Shown here piece after piece: positions 11,427-20,407 of a DNA stretch of 35,757 nt; position 1 is the stretch's first letter, and each line of letters starts with the position of its first letter. Made by a program: the position numbers and the translations under genes. The notes under the pieces were generated by a model. It worked only from the letters and a program-made list of their open reading frames with translations, did no database searches and had not been told where the DNA came from. This DNA comes from Acanthamoeba lenticulata. Its lineage: Eukaryota; Discosea; Longamoebia; Acanthamoebidae. The stretch spans positions 1-35,757 of the forward strand of contig NAVB01000727.1 of NCBI GenBank assembly GCA_002179805.1. Reading direction: 5' to 3'.

Positions 11427-11753
11427 ATCGAGAGGATGTCGTACGAAGAGCAAAGATGGAAGAGGCGATATGAGACGGGGGCGAGAGGCTCCCGTTCACG
11501 TACCTGTTTTCTCACCTCCTCATCTTCTTTCTTCGTTTCTCTTTCTCTCTGTTCTCTCTTCTACACCTATCCTTCTTTCTCCCTCTCTTTTGTTCGCTCG
11601 CTGCACGTGACCTCACTCGCCCCTCACGAAGAGAAGAGGAAGATGACCTGTTTGTAATAATTATCTCCCCTCAAGCGCACATCTCGACCATAAACTTTCA
11701 ATTCAATTCAATTCAATTCAATCTTGTTCCGACAGCTTCTTTTGTTTCTGCTC
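11427..11753. repeat. Convergent 3' region with an ATTCA pentanucleotide repeat
   Basis: Between the Rab32 stop and the PIP kinase stop on the opposite strand. It is pyrimidine-rich (TTCTTTCTC runs, 11510-11600). At about 11697-11722 there is a short tandem repeat of ATTCA, some five units. No gene is seen; it serves as the 3' ends of two convergent genes. Confidence 0.6.
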
Positions 11754-11837
11754 CTAGCGCTCTTCGGCCAAGCTCGAGGCCAGGAACCGTTGAAAGCGTG
11801 CCGCGTAGAAGTCTGCCGGCACGAGCGACAACGAGGC
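11754..11837 (-). other. Distal alternative terminal exon of the PIP kinase
   Basis: Only 16 nt after the stop of the proximal copy, an acceptor gtctcctgcag is followed by an 84 nt exon encoding 27 residues with VPADFYAARFQRFL and ending in TAG. It is in the same phase as the proximal copy and resembles the FYAERFQRF end of type I PIP5 kinases. Confidence 0.7.
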
Positions 11838-13977
11838 CTGCAGGAGACGATCGTCAGGCCAAAACCTCAGTCGTGATCAGGTGGAGGAAGCGCGAAGCGT
11901 AATAGTCTGCAGGCACGCTGGAGAGGGCGGCCTACAGCGCATGTTCGGAAGAGAAGCGTGGATGAGCAAGAAGAGGGAGGGGATTGGGGAGGGGAGGGGA
12001 GGGCATCGCGAAGACACGCTCACACAGGGTGAGCAAGGAACAGGTCGTACGGCTTCATTGAGCAGAACGCCTCGCTTAAAGAGGTGCGCCATCTTCTTCT
12101 TGGTGGCGTAGGGCGACAGGAAGTCAATGATGCCCATGTAGTATACCTGACACGTATGCATACGCTGGTTAGGCGCAATCATCAAAACGTGTTGAGACGA
12201 TGGCTCGCGCACCTCGCTGCCATCGGCAGATTCCACACCGTGCCTCCAGAGGGCGAGACCATCGCTCTCGCCCTCCTCATCGTCCTTCTCCTGTTCATCC
12301 TGCTTCTTGTGAATGCCTACGAGCAGGCTGTAGTCGATCAAGTTGAATGGCACCAACAGCTCGCTGTCGCTTTGTATGGTACGGAGGAAGGTCTCTTTCA
12401 CCGTTACTGGCAGAGCGATTTTGCGCTTGACCTCGAGGAAGTCCAAATCCTTCAGCACACACTTTGACCCTCCTCTGCACGAGTGCATCAGTTTGTGTTT
12501 TCTTCAATTATAAAATTATAAAATTATTACAAATAAATAAAATAAAATGGATAAATAAGTAAAGGAAGTGCACCTTCGCTTCTCCTCTTCCGTTGCCTTC
12601 CTGCCGCGCGTGGAGCCCTGCACGTCCAGCGTCAGCATTAAGCGTCAGGGGAGGGGGCAAAAGTAGCAGGCAGGAAGCACGACCTTGAGGTCATAGATCT
12701 CGCTAAAGAGCGGCGCGTGCCAAAAGATGTTGCGCTGCACCACAAGATGATGCGTGTGGAGGCCCACTGCGTAGCCACCAAAACCAGTTAAACCGATACA
12801 GCACGCCACACGCGAGGCACGCTTCTTGTAGTATACTACCTTCGATCGAGTAGTAGCCCAGCATGCGGCACAGCAGCGACTGCGGGTTGTCAAGCAAGTG
12901 CTGTAAAAAATGCCAGCGGGTCAGCCGGTGCGCCAGCTTCGGCGAGACGAGGGCGATCCGACCTGGTAGTAATTGGGCAGCATGCGGATGAGCATTCGGC
13001 CCTCCTTTGACGGCAGCGTCTTGATGATGAACCGTCCATCGCCCGAAAACAGGAACAAGCTGCCGCCTGTCAGCAGCCAAACAAACCAAACAAACAATCA
13101 ACAAACAATCAACAAATCAATCGATTGATTTAGCGTGCGCGTCTAGTGGGCTGAGATCCACGTACTCTTCCCGCTCGCGGCCTTCTTGAAGAGCTTCGTG
13201 TCGTCGAACGGCGTGTTAAGCCACTCGCTCTGCAGCCGCAACAAGGACAACGACGCGTCAGCCCGAGCTGCCAAAGAAAAAGGCGGAAAGAAAGACGCGA
13301 GGGCGTACGAGGTAATCTCGTGGGGTGATGTCGGCGAGGGCGCGGAGGCGGTGGAAGATGAGCGGGCTGTGGTCGGTGATCACCATGTTCGCATCCAGAG
13401 CCTTGCTGCTGCGCTGCCGGAACACCCGCCCGTCCGCAAACAACTCAGCCACCGGCGTGGACACCAAGAAAACCCAACAAGACAATGGCGACAACAAGGA
13501 GATGACCGGCGTGCCTCGTGTGGTAGACGACAGTATCGGTGTAGAACTCCTCCTCGACCTCGTCGTCATTGAACGTGCTCGCGCTGGCCACCTGCCGTCG
13601 GGCGCGTGTGGGCAGGACGTGGCCCGGCGGGAGCCAGAATGGGAGCGTACAGTGAACCGGATGGCCTTCTTGATGGCCACGCCGATGGCCTGCGAGCTGC
13701 TGTGCAGCGACTTGATTTTCTCCTCGATGGTCTTCTGTTTGGCTTCCGGTAGCTCTTCCTTCTCGCTCTCCACCCCAGTGAATGGCCGTGGCGAAACGCT
13801 TTGCAGTGCTGGCTCATCCGCAGTGTGATTGATGATGATAGCACATGTGTTTGTGTCCTCCTTTGCCCTTGGGCTCAAGGGCTCCTTCTCCTTTTTCTTT
13901 TTCTTTTTGTGTTTGTGTTTTACCTTTTGTTCCTTCGTTTCGATGGGGATCTCGACTTCTCCGCCCGGCTCCATCAT
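11754..13977 (-). CDS. Phosphatidylinositol phosphate kinase (PIPK family) with duplicated last exon
   Basis: Lipid kinase making PI(4,5)P2 or related phosphoinositides. Read on the minus strand: a charged N-terminus (from 13977, Lys-rich near 13870-13915), then SSSQAIGVAIKKAIRF, ITDHSPLIFHRLRAL, GRFIIKTLPSKEG with the ATP-binding Lys, LLDNPQSLLCRMLGYY, YDLKGS (joined across the intron that ends near 12617), VLKDLDF, LIDYSLLVGIH and YYMGIIDFLSPYATKKK. These are the PIPK landmarks in order. The specificity loop reads KKMAHLFK, with Ala where type I enzymes have Glu. A Lys/Asp/Glu insert follows VGIHKK. The last coding exon occurs twice: 11931-11854 and 11837-11754. Two or three internal junctions near 13480-13640 remain unresolved. 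It shares a 122 bp divergent promoter with Trm112. Confidence 0.92.
11854..11931 (-). other. Proximal alternative terminal exon of the PIP kinase
   Basis: After an acceptor gctgtag, this 78 nt exon encodes 25 residues with VPADYYASRFLHLI and ends in TGA. The upstream exon ends at a phase-0 donor after LLNEA, so it joins in frame. It resembles the PIPK C-terminal segment, and its RFLHLI resembles the RFLDFI of type II enzymes. Confidence 0.7.
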
Positions 13978-14099
13978 GAAGAGAACAACATTCTCACGTT
14001 GTTTGTTTTGCGTTAAAAGGTAATTTTTAAAAGAATTTTTTTTTCTTTGTTAGAATTCGCAGTTAAAAACATCACACAACACAGATACGGAACGTGAAG
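13978..14099. promoter_or_regulatory. 122 bp divergent promoter between PIP kinase and Trm112
   Basis: The two start codons face away from each other across 122 bp, which must hold both promoters and both 5' leaders. It has a T/A-rich core (about 14020-14055) and no clear TATA box. Confidence 0.6.
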
Positions 14100-14654
14100 A
14101 TGAAGCTGCTTACACACAACATGCTGCAGTGCAACAAGAAAGGGTGCACGAGCAACAACTACCCGCTCGCCCTACAGGCCCGGGAGGTAGCCCGAGAGGA
14201 GAGCGAATTCCGCCCTGAATTCCTCAAGCACATGCTGTCGAAGGTTGACTACTCCGCCCTTGTTGTTGCCGCGAAAGCTGTACGCCTCTTTCTGCTTGCT
14301 TTTATCTTCCGTAACGTAGTCATTTAATCATTAAATCTAATTTTGGAACAATCCCAGTTGTCTATTGAGATTCCGGAGCAGCTGCCCTCGAATGCTGCCG
14401 ATGATGAGAACTTCTTGCGAGGGCTGCATACTGCCCTCGTGGAGGTAAGCTAACCCATCATTTAGCCACTCACCCGAGGCCTTCCGCCAACCGCAAGTCA
14501 TGACCTCTTGTGGCGTGGCCTCGGTCTGCTAACTCCAATGTTGCGTGCGCAGATCAACGTGAAGGAGGGCGAACTGAAGTGCCAGAACTGCTCCCGGGTC
14601 TTCCCCATCAGCAAAGGCATCCCCAACATGCTCCTCAACGAGGAAGAGGTGTGA
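14100..14654 (+). CDS. TRM112: Trm112, activator subunit of methyltransferases
   Basis: Trm112 is a small zinc-binding protein that activates methyltransferases acting on tRNA, rRNA and release factor eRF1. Exons 14100-14279, 14358-14444 and 14553-14654 join to 122 residues, the usual family length. It starts MKLLTHNMLQC and ends with LKCQNCSRVFPISKGIPNMLL, the typical C-terminal Zn and IPNMLL motif. The zinc cysteines are present (MLQCNKKGC and CQNC). The frame is also open six bases upstream, but the Met at 14100 fits the conserved start. An alternative 3' end may exist downstream (see findings). Confidence 0.95.
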
Positions 14655-15135
14655 GGAGGACCAGAGGTGGTTAAAAAAACAAAACACAAAACAAATAAAA
14701 AACACCAACATAAAACACACCACCAACACGCACGGTATGTCTTCAAGTACCTGACCCTCGATGAGATCGACCAACAAGAGGGCAGCCAGTCACATGGCCA
14801 TGACAGCCCTGATGGGCGTTCTTCGCCAAAGAGAGCTCGCCCTCGATCTCCCGGAGAAGGCGGAGTGTTAGGTGGAGTTTCCACTTTGTTTTCTTTTTTC
14901 ATTCATCCGCGTGAATAAGCAAACCAATGGGCAGCAACATGACCGCTCGCACAGCAGCGCAAACGGGTGAAATCCAGGACACCTTTCGGCGAGCATGCCC
15001 AGCTCCTGAAGTGGTGGTCCTTTATGCTCTCCCACCCTATAAAATGGGAAGGCCTCTGCCCCAGTTCACCACTTCAACAACACAACAAACACAAGCCAAA
15101 CAACTCACACTCACCTCACAACCAACACATACAAA
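14655..15135 (+). promoter_or_regulatory. Promoter region of the CsbD/actobindin-like gene with TATA box
   Basis: 481 bp without an assigned gene. TATAAAA stands at 15038-15044, about 92 bp before the ATG at 15136, and is followed by a CA-rich, G-poor leader typical of strongly expressed genes. The stretch 14746-14918 is open in one frame, GC-rich and might be an alternative exon of Trm112. Confidence 0.7.
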
Positions 15136-16308
15136 ATGGAAGCTCGCAAGATGCAAGAGAAGGCCATGGAGAAGATGGAGGTGGCCAAGGAGGTCATCGT
15201 CGAGAAGGCCGAGGAGCTCGCAAGCGATGTGCGCGTGCGATCCCACAAGGTTGGCCACAAGATCCACGAGAAGGTGACCCACCCGTACGACACCATCGAC
15301 GAGACGCGAGCCGGCCTCGACTCGATGTTTAGCGCTCAGCGCATGGACCGCGCCAAGGACAAGATCGAGACCGAGGCCTCCATCATGGTCGGCTACAAGG
15401 ACCAGTTCCTGGGCGCCATCAAGGAAGCCTTCGGCCACATGCTCAAGGACGAGAAGCTCAAGGCCCACGGCCACCAGCAGCGCATCAAGGGTCAGACCGA
15501 GGTCAAGCTCCAGAAGGCCCTCGAGGAGGAGCGCAAGTTCCAGCGAGTGCGCGCCCAGATCGTCGAGGTGCTCATGCGCCGCGAGGCGCTCCTCTCCGAG
15601 CTCGTCCGTTCGGGTGGCTTCGAGGTGTACCGTCAGAACATGCGCCACGTCGAACTCAAGGAGGAGCCCAGCGTCGGCCTCTTGTTCGCCGCCCCTGGCG
15701 TCGGACGCACGTCCTTCACACTGAAGCGCTACAACGTGCAGCCCCTGCTCAGCGAGATCCGCGAGCGCCGCACCATGAAGCCGATGGTCTTCGTCCAGGT
15801 TCGCGAGAAGGGCCTCCTACGCTCGATCCCGCTCACCCGCAAGGACATCAAGGGCTTCAAGGGCCGCAGCGACCGCTACCTCGACCTCTTTGCCGCGATC
15901 CGTCGCAGCGGCACCTACAAGCTGCACTCCGTGCCCAGCGCCAAGATTCACGATCGGTCGGCCCCGCGCCTCGACCTCTTCCGCACCATCGCCGCCGCCG
16001 ACGAGCACCGCTCTGAGTTGATGCGCGACATCGTCTCCCAGACCGGCCGCAGCCACCTCATCCACGTCGCCGGAGCCGAGAGCTTCGCGACAAAGGGCGA
16101 CAACGGCGCCGGTGTGGCGCCCCAGAGTGCTCGTGGACAAAAGGCGCAACTTCTGGACGAGCTGCGTCAGGCCGACGTTGACCTGAAGCACGTCGAGACG
16201 GTCGACAAGTCGCAGCCGACCATCGGCAAGGACGTACAGCTCAAGACCTGGGACAAGAAGGGCTTCCTCGATGAAGTGCGCCAGGGCACCGAGCTCAAGC
16301 ACATCTAA
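15136..16308 (+). CDS. CsbD-like segment fused to WH2/beta-thymosin (actobindin-like) repeats; intronless
   Basis: Single-exon frame of 390 residues with strong C/G-ending codon preference, suggesting high expression. Residues 1-85 are helical and Lys/Glu-rich. Residues 87-120 (KDQFLGAIKEAFGHMLKDEK, then LKAHGHQQRIKG) match the CsbD stress-protein pattern. The rest has spaced WH2/thymosin-type units: LLSELVRSGG (152), LLSEIRERRTMKPM (204), LFAAIRRSGTYKLHSV (251), LMRDIVSQTGRSHLIHV (295), LLDELRQADVDLKHVETVDK (339) and FLDEVRQGTELKHI (377), roughly 38-52 residues apart. LKHVETVDKS followed by FLDEV..ELKH is very close to the actobindin repeat of Acanthamoeba, an actin-monomer-binding protein. 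I infer a multivalent actin binder. The first four units are degenerate and need proof. A TATA box lies 92 bp upstream. Confidence 0.85.
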   Translation: MEARKMQEKAMEKMEVAKEVIVEKAEELASDVRVRSHKVGHKIHEKVTHPYDTIDETRAGLDSMFSAQRMDRAKDKIETEASIMVGYKDQFLGAIKEAFGHMLKDEKLKAHGHQQRIKGQTEVKLQKALEEERKFQRVRAQIVEVLMRREALLSELVRSGGFEVYRQNMRHVELKEEPSVGLLFAAPGVGRTSFTLKRYNVQPLLSEIRERRTMKPMVFVQVREKGLLRSIPLTRKDIKGFKGRSDRYLDLFAAIRRSGTYKLHSVPSAKIHDRSAPRLDLFRTIAAADEHRSELMRDIVSQTGRSHLIHVAGAESFATKGDNGAGVAPQSARGQKAQLLDELRQADVDLKHVETVDKSQPTIGKDVQLKTWDKKGFLDEVRQGTELKHI

Positions 16309-16502
16309 GCACCCTTCTTCACACTCTTCCCTTCTCTTCTCCTTCTCTTACGCGGAGTCCATGACTCCTTCTTTTTGTACACTTTTGTTCATATCTTCTC
16401 CGTTTTGTAATGAACTCGAACTCTTTTAAATCATCTTGGTGGTCGCATTTTTGGATGAAAAATATTTATTTATATTTATATTGAGTTTTTAATTATTCTA
16501 TT

Positions 16503-17789
16503 TTATTGGGAGGTAGAACCCCAGCGGGCGGCGCCCCGGCCTCGACCGCCACCGCCAGGCGCAGCAGCCCAGCCGCCTTGGATCCGCGATGGGCTGCCTC
16601 GCCCTCCGCTGCTGCCGCCTCGCCCTCGGCCGCTGTTGCTGACGCTGCCGGCGCTGGCTGGCAACACCCGCGCGTTGCGAGCGCCTGTTTTGCCTGTAGG
16701 TGCTAATAAGAAGAAATGGTTTCATGTGCAACATGCAGATGGTAACAATACCCTTGGGCTGTTGCTGTTGCTGGTTCTGCAGCACGAACTTATCGACGAG
16801 CTCGGTCACCTCTTGCACGGCCATCGCGATCTCCTTGTCGTCCTCTGGCGTGGCGGCAGTGTTGGTCGTGTGCACATACGTCGGCCCGGCCTTGCCAGAC
16901 TGTTCCTGCTCCGCCGAATTGTCGATGTTGGACCCCGTCGCACCGCCATTCCGCTCGTTGATCGTCCTGCCGGAAGGGCACACACCACAACAAGTCACCA
17001 TCATGGGGCATCTTGGCGTTTCGCGCGTTGTTTCAGCGCACCTTCGTCGGCCCCAGGCGATGATGGAGAAGCGCGGGCCGTTTTGGCCACGAGCCTTGGG
17101 CACACCATGCTGGAAGCGCTGGTTGACTTCGGAGGTGAAGGCAAAGATGTCTCCATTCACCTGTGGAAAGTCAAACGTCCTGCCTGTGCGCAGCGCATTC
17201 GCCATGAGGGACAAAGAGCGATCGAGACGGGAGAAAGAAGGGCCAAGAGAGCACAGACCCGAGGGCGGATGCAGGAAGACGAGCTGCCGTGAAGCACCAA
17301 AGGAAGCGCCCATGGTGAAGTCTTCTTTGACGCCCTTGTCGCCATAGGCGTGGCTGTCATGGTGAAACGGCTTCCATGAACTCGAGTCGGGATAAAAATT
17401 GAGACGTGTCGCGTACACCTCAACGTCCTGGCGGAGTGATGAGCGCCTCTCGATCTCAATGAGAGACAAAGAGAGGGCCGTACAAAGTAGGCAGACATCT
17501 TCTTGATTATGTCGTTGAAAGTGGGCGAGAAGGACGGGTTCTCGTGCTTGAGGTGCTTGCTCCAGTTGATCATGCCTTCTCCTGCGTTCTTCTCGAGATC
17601 GCGAGAGAGGGATTGAAGGAGCGCAAAATCCTTCGCCACACAGAAGAAATTGGGCAAGTAGATGCAACCACCCTGCAAAATCGCTTGGAAATCGCCCATG
17701 AGTTGTGAGTCGCATTGGGCAATTTCACTCTTCAGCATTTTCGAGGCGAAGTTCCTCGCTTGATTCGTGTGCGTTTTCTTGCATTCCAT
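16503..17789 (-). CDS. AlkB-like 2OG-Fe(II) dioxygenase with RG-rich C-terminal tail
   Basis: Probable iron- and 2-oxoglutarate-dependent hydroxylase or demethylase. Exons 17789-17484, 17427-17259, 17183-17042, 16966-16752 and 16693-16503 join to 340 residues. The catalytic set is visible: NFYPDSSSWKPFHHDSHAYG (His-x-Asp), then RFQHGVPKA (distal His) and GPRFSIIAWG (Arg for 2-oxoglutarate). The NxY...WxPFHxD arrangement resembles AlkB homologues. A poly-Gln stretch and a final exon of about 60 residues rich in Gly, Arg and Ser (SGRGRGGSSGG) follow; such RG tails often bind RNA. The substrate is unknown. The start at 17789 was chosen as the first Met before the conserved region; the frame is open further upstream. 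It begins 100 bp after the stop of the dehydrogenase gene on the same strand. Confidence 0.82.
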
Positions 17790-17889
17790 CTTGGCTGAGT
17801 TGAAGTTCTTTTTTTCCAACTCTTGTTTTGTTTGTTTCCCGCCAAATACGGAAGCGACAAGAGAAAAGAGTGGGCCTTTGGAGCACCAT

Positions 17890-19432
17890 TTAACTCGTTG
17901 GAGTGTCCTCGCAGTGCTCCATTGGGCCATGCGAAGGTGATGGAGCTGGTTGCGGATCCCTGGCACGAACGTTGTGCGCCACAGGAGGAGCGCCAGCCCC
18001 GGCAGCAGCGCGAACCTCAACGCCAAATTGGTTCTCCCAGACCTTGATCATGGCGCCCTTGTGCTCGGCGCCGTAGCCCTGGCGGAGCGCCTGAGGACGC
18101 GCCACCAGCGTTTACGTGAGCCTTGAGACCACGAGTGGCACATGTGCTAAAAGCAGGGCAGCGACCTCCTCGTAGGTGTGCATAGCTCCTGCGACCACGG
18201 TAGGCAATGCATCAGTATGGAGGCGCCCGTGGAGCATGTCCTCGAAGGTGCGCATGTCCTTGAAGGCCGCCGCTAGCGGGTAACCGCCCTTGCCGGCCTC
18301 AAAATTGCGGGATAGCACAAGCGGCGCAAAGGCCGAGAATCCAAAGCTCTGGCCGCTGCCCTTGGCCACCACTGCATGGCCATCATCGTCATCATCGGCA
18401 TCACCGTCATCACGCGCGAGCACGAGAGGGAAAAGGAGGAGCTCAGTGTGAGCCGTACCCTCGCTGAACTGCTTGGGGTCGAGCCCGAGCCGGGTGGCCA
18501 CCGGCAACACTTCAGCCATGGCGGCAATCGATACGTTGAACAGCACGTTGTTCAACTGCGCCTCTTAAACTGTAAGTGTCCACTTAAGACGTGCAAACGT
18601 GAGCGGGAGGCCTCCGTACCATCTTGGCCAACTGGCCGTTCCCGGAGGCACCCAGAAACGTGATCTCCGAGCCCATGGCTCGGAGCGCTGGCTCGACTTG
18701 TGCAAAAGCCAAAGGGTCGCCGCCAACCTGCGAGCTTAACCCGCGTGAGCACGATCATGGCAAGATCTCGATGGAAGACAGAGGCAGGACCATGATGGAC
18801 AGGGTGCCGGCTTCGGCCTTGGCCACCATGCCCGACACAGGGGCGTCAAGGAAGGTGATGCCGGCCGCGCGCAGCCGCTGCTCTGTCTCCTGCGTCCATG
18901 CTGGGTGCGAAGTGCCGCAGTCAACGAGTATTTGTCCTGCGCACACTCCGACACGTCAGCGCTCGCTTGTGACCTTCGGGGCTGGCGTCAACTGCAGCAA
19001 CAGATTGCTACCGGGCTTGAGGAGAGGCGCGAAGCCGCGCTCGGTCTCCGACGAGCCGAACAGCACCTGTCGACGCCAGATGCCACACACAGAAGTTGAG
19101 ATGTTGCTGCGAGGGCCTTTTGCCGCTGGGGCAGCAGAGCTTTGAGCACCTGCTGCAGGATGGTGTGGTCTGGCAAACAGAAGAAGATGCAGCGGCAGCT
19201 CTCGGCCAATTGCTGGAGCGATGAAGCGACGACGCTCGGAGGGAAGGCCTCTTTCACTCGTTCCGTGCTGGCATCGTAGACCAAGAGCGGAAAGCCCTTC
19301 TTCTCCAGATTCTGCGCCATCCCTGCATGGTCGCCAGTCAACAGCACGCTTCTACCCACGCAAGCGCAAACACTAAAGTGTGCCTTTGCCCATGTTGCCC
19401 ACGCCAACGAAGCCCCACTTGACGTCTTCCAT
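17890..19432 (-). CDS. NAD(P)-dependent beta-hydroxyacid dehydrogenase (HIBADH/GLYR family)
   Basis: Family members oxidise 3-hydroxyisobutyrate, tartronate semialdehyde or related hydroxy acids. Exons 19432-19384, 19322-19150, 19063-19012, 18936-18791, 18727-18620, 18561-18142 and 18090-17890 join to 382 residues. Motifs: GFVGVGNMGKGMAQNL (dinucleotide fold, GxGxxG), DAPVSGMVAKAEAGTLSIM (substrate site), GNGQLAKM followed by NNVLFN (catalytic Lys and Asn), and GLDP. Intron 1 (19383-19323) is only workable with a GC donor. An Asp-rich insert (near 18365-18410) lies in the C-terminal domain. The ~40-residue Pro/Ala-rich tail after WENQFGVEV is unusual for the family. The exact substrate cannot be assigned. 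Confidence 0.88.
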
Positions 19433-19541
19433 CTGTTTATCGCAAATGAATTTAGTCGTTTGCGAAAAGTTCCGAATTTTGGTTCCTGAAACTAAAGACA
19501 AAAATAAATTCACTTTTTGAAAAAGAACGTTAGGCGCGACC
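19433..19541. promoter_or_regulatory. 109 bp divergent promoter between dehydrogenase and Siva-like gene
   Basis: The start codons of the two genes are 109 bp apart on opposite strands. The interval is A/T-rich (about 19437-19520) and must carry both promoters. Confidence 0.6.
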
Positions 19542-20305
19542 ATGAAGAGGAGGCGCGACGAGGAGACTGGCGAAGGGGAGGCGCAAGGCGGAGCCGAGCT
19601 CGACACTGGCGCCCGCCACTACCGCGACACGAAGCAAGTGAAAAATGACGTGGAGGCCATCAAAGGTGCGGCCGCCACACAACCAGCCACACCACCTCAA
19701 ATCGAGGCCCTTACCTTTCGCGTGCAGAGAAGACGTTAGCGATGCTCATGTCTGGTGATCAAGACGAAGAACCCCAGCGGCCAGGTAAGCTTCTTCTCTT
19801 TCACATTTGAGAAATCTGTCTGTTGGTATTCAATCGAACAACGTTGCTTGTCCCAGCTGACCCCAACGTAGCGGCCCTGATGGCGCTGGGCCTCGACCTC
19901 GAAGAAGCGGAGGAGAGGGGCTGCTCGTACGGCCAGTGCGCTGTTTGCCTCAAAGGCGCCGGCGTCGATGACCAGCCTGTGCTCGACTGCGCCTACTGCC
20001 AGCGCGACACCTGCTTGGCGTCGTGCCTCCGGCGCTGCGAGCTCTGCAGCCAGCTCTTTTGCACCACCTGCACCACCATCAAGTGCGTCGATGGCTCCCA
20101 CTCTCTCACGAGTCTCTTCCCATTCATGTTCCGTTGACTGTGCCTGTCCCCACGTGGTGGACACGTGATGCAACACAGCCACGAGCTCAAGCACGACCGC
20201 CAGCTGTGCCCGACGTGCCACGCGCAAGATCTCAGCCAGAGGCGCGCTCAGGCGGCCAGCAGCAGCAGCAGCAGCAGCAGCTCGGCAGCTCCCTCGGCCG
20301 AGTGA
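19542..20305 (+). CDS. Siva-like cysteine-rich zinc protein
   Basis: Exons 19542-19665, 19728-19784, 19857-20082 and 20179-20305 join to 177 residues. The second half is a dense cysteine cluster: GQCAVCLKG, LDCAYCQRDTCLASCLRRCE, LCSQLFCTTCTT and LCPTCHAQ. The order and spacing resemble the zinc-binding C-terminus of Siva, a small adaptor known in animals for apoptosis signalling. The N-terminus is basic then acidic (MKRRRDEETGEGE). It ends with a poly-Ser run coded by an AGC repeat at 20258-20282. The function in an amoeba is unknown; another small Cys-rich adaptor family is possible. Confidence 0.65.
20258..20282 (+). repeat. (AGC)8 trinucleotide repeat coding poly-Ser
   Basis: Coding repeat in the last exon of the Siva-like gene, giving a Ser run just before the stop. 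Confidence 0.9.
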
Positions 20306-20407
20306 TTTGCGTCTGCAGGAAGAACAACAAAGCGGAGCGCAGGAGAACCCCCCAACTGTTTTGTTTTCTTTCCAAGGCCGCTGCTTGCGGCAGCGCTGAT
20401 GGTCGAC

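Noticed and set aside
11700..11722. ATTCA repeat considered as telomere-like or CRISPR-like
   Set aside because: Only about five direct units without spacers; a simple microsatellite in a 3' region.
15037..15648. 203-codon open frame on the minus strand
   Set aside because: Antisense shadow of the strongly biased intronless gene; product is a Leu/His/Asp-rich artefact.
15817..16302. 161-codon open frame on the minus strand
   Set aside because: Another antisense shadow of the same intronless gene.
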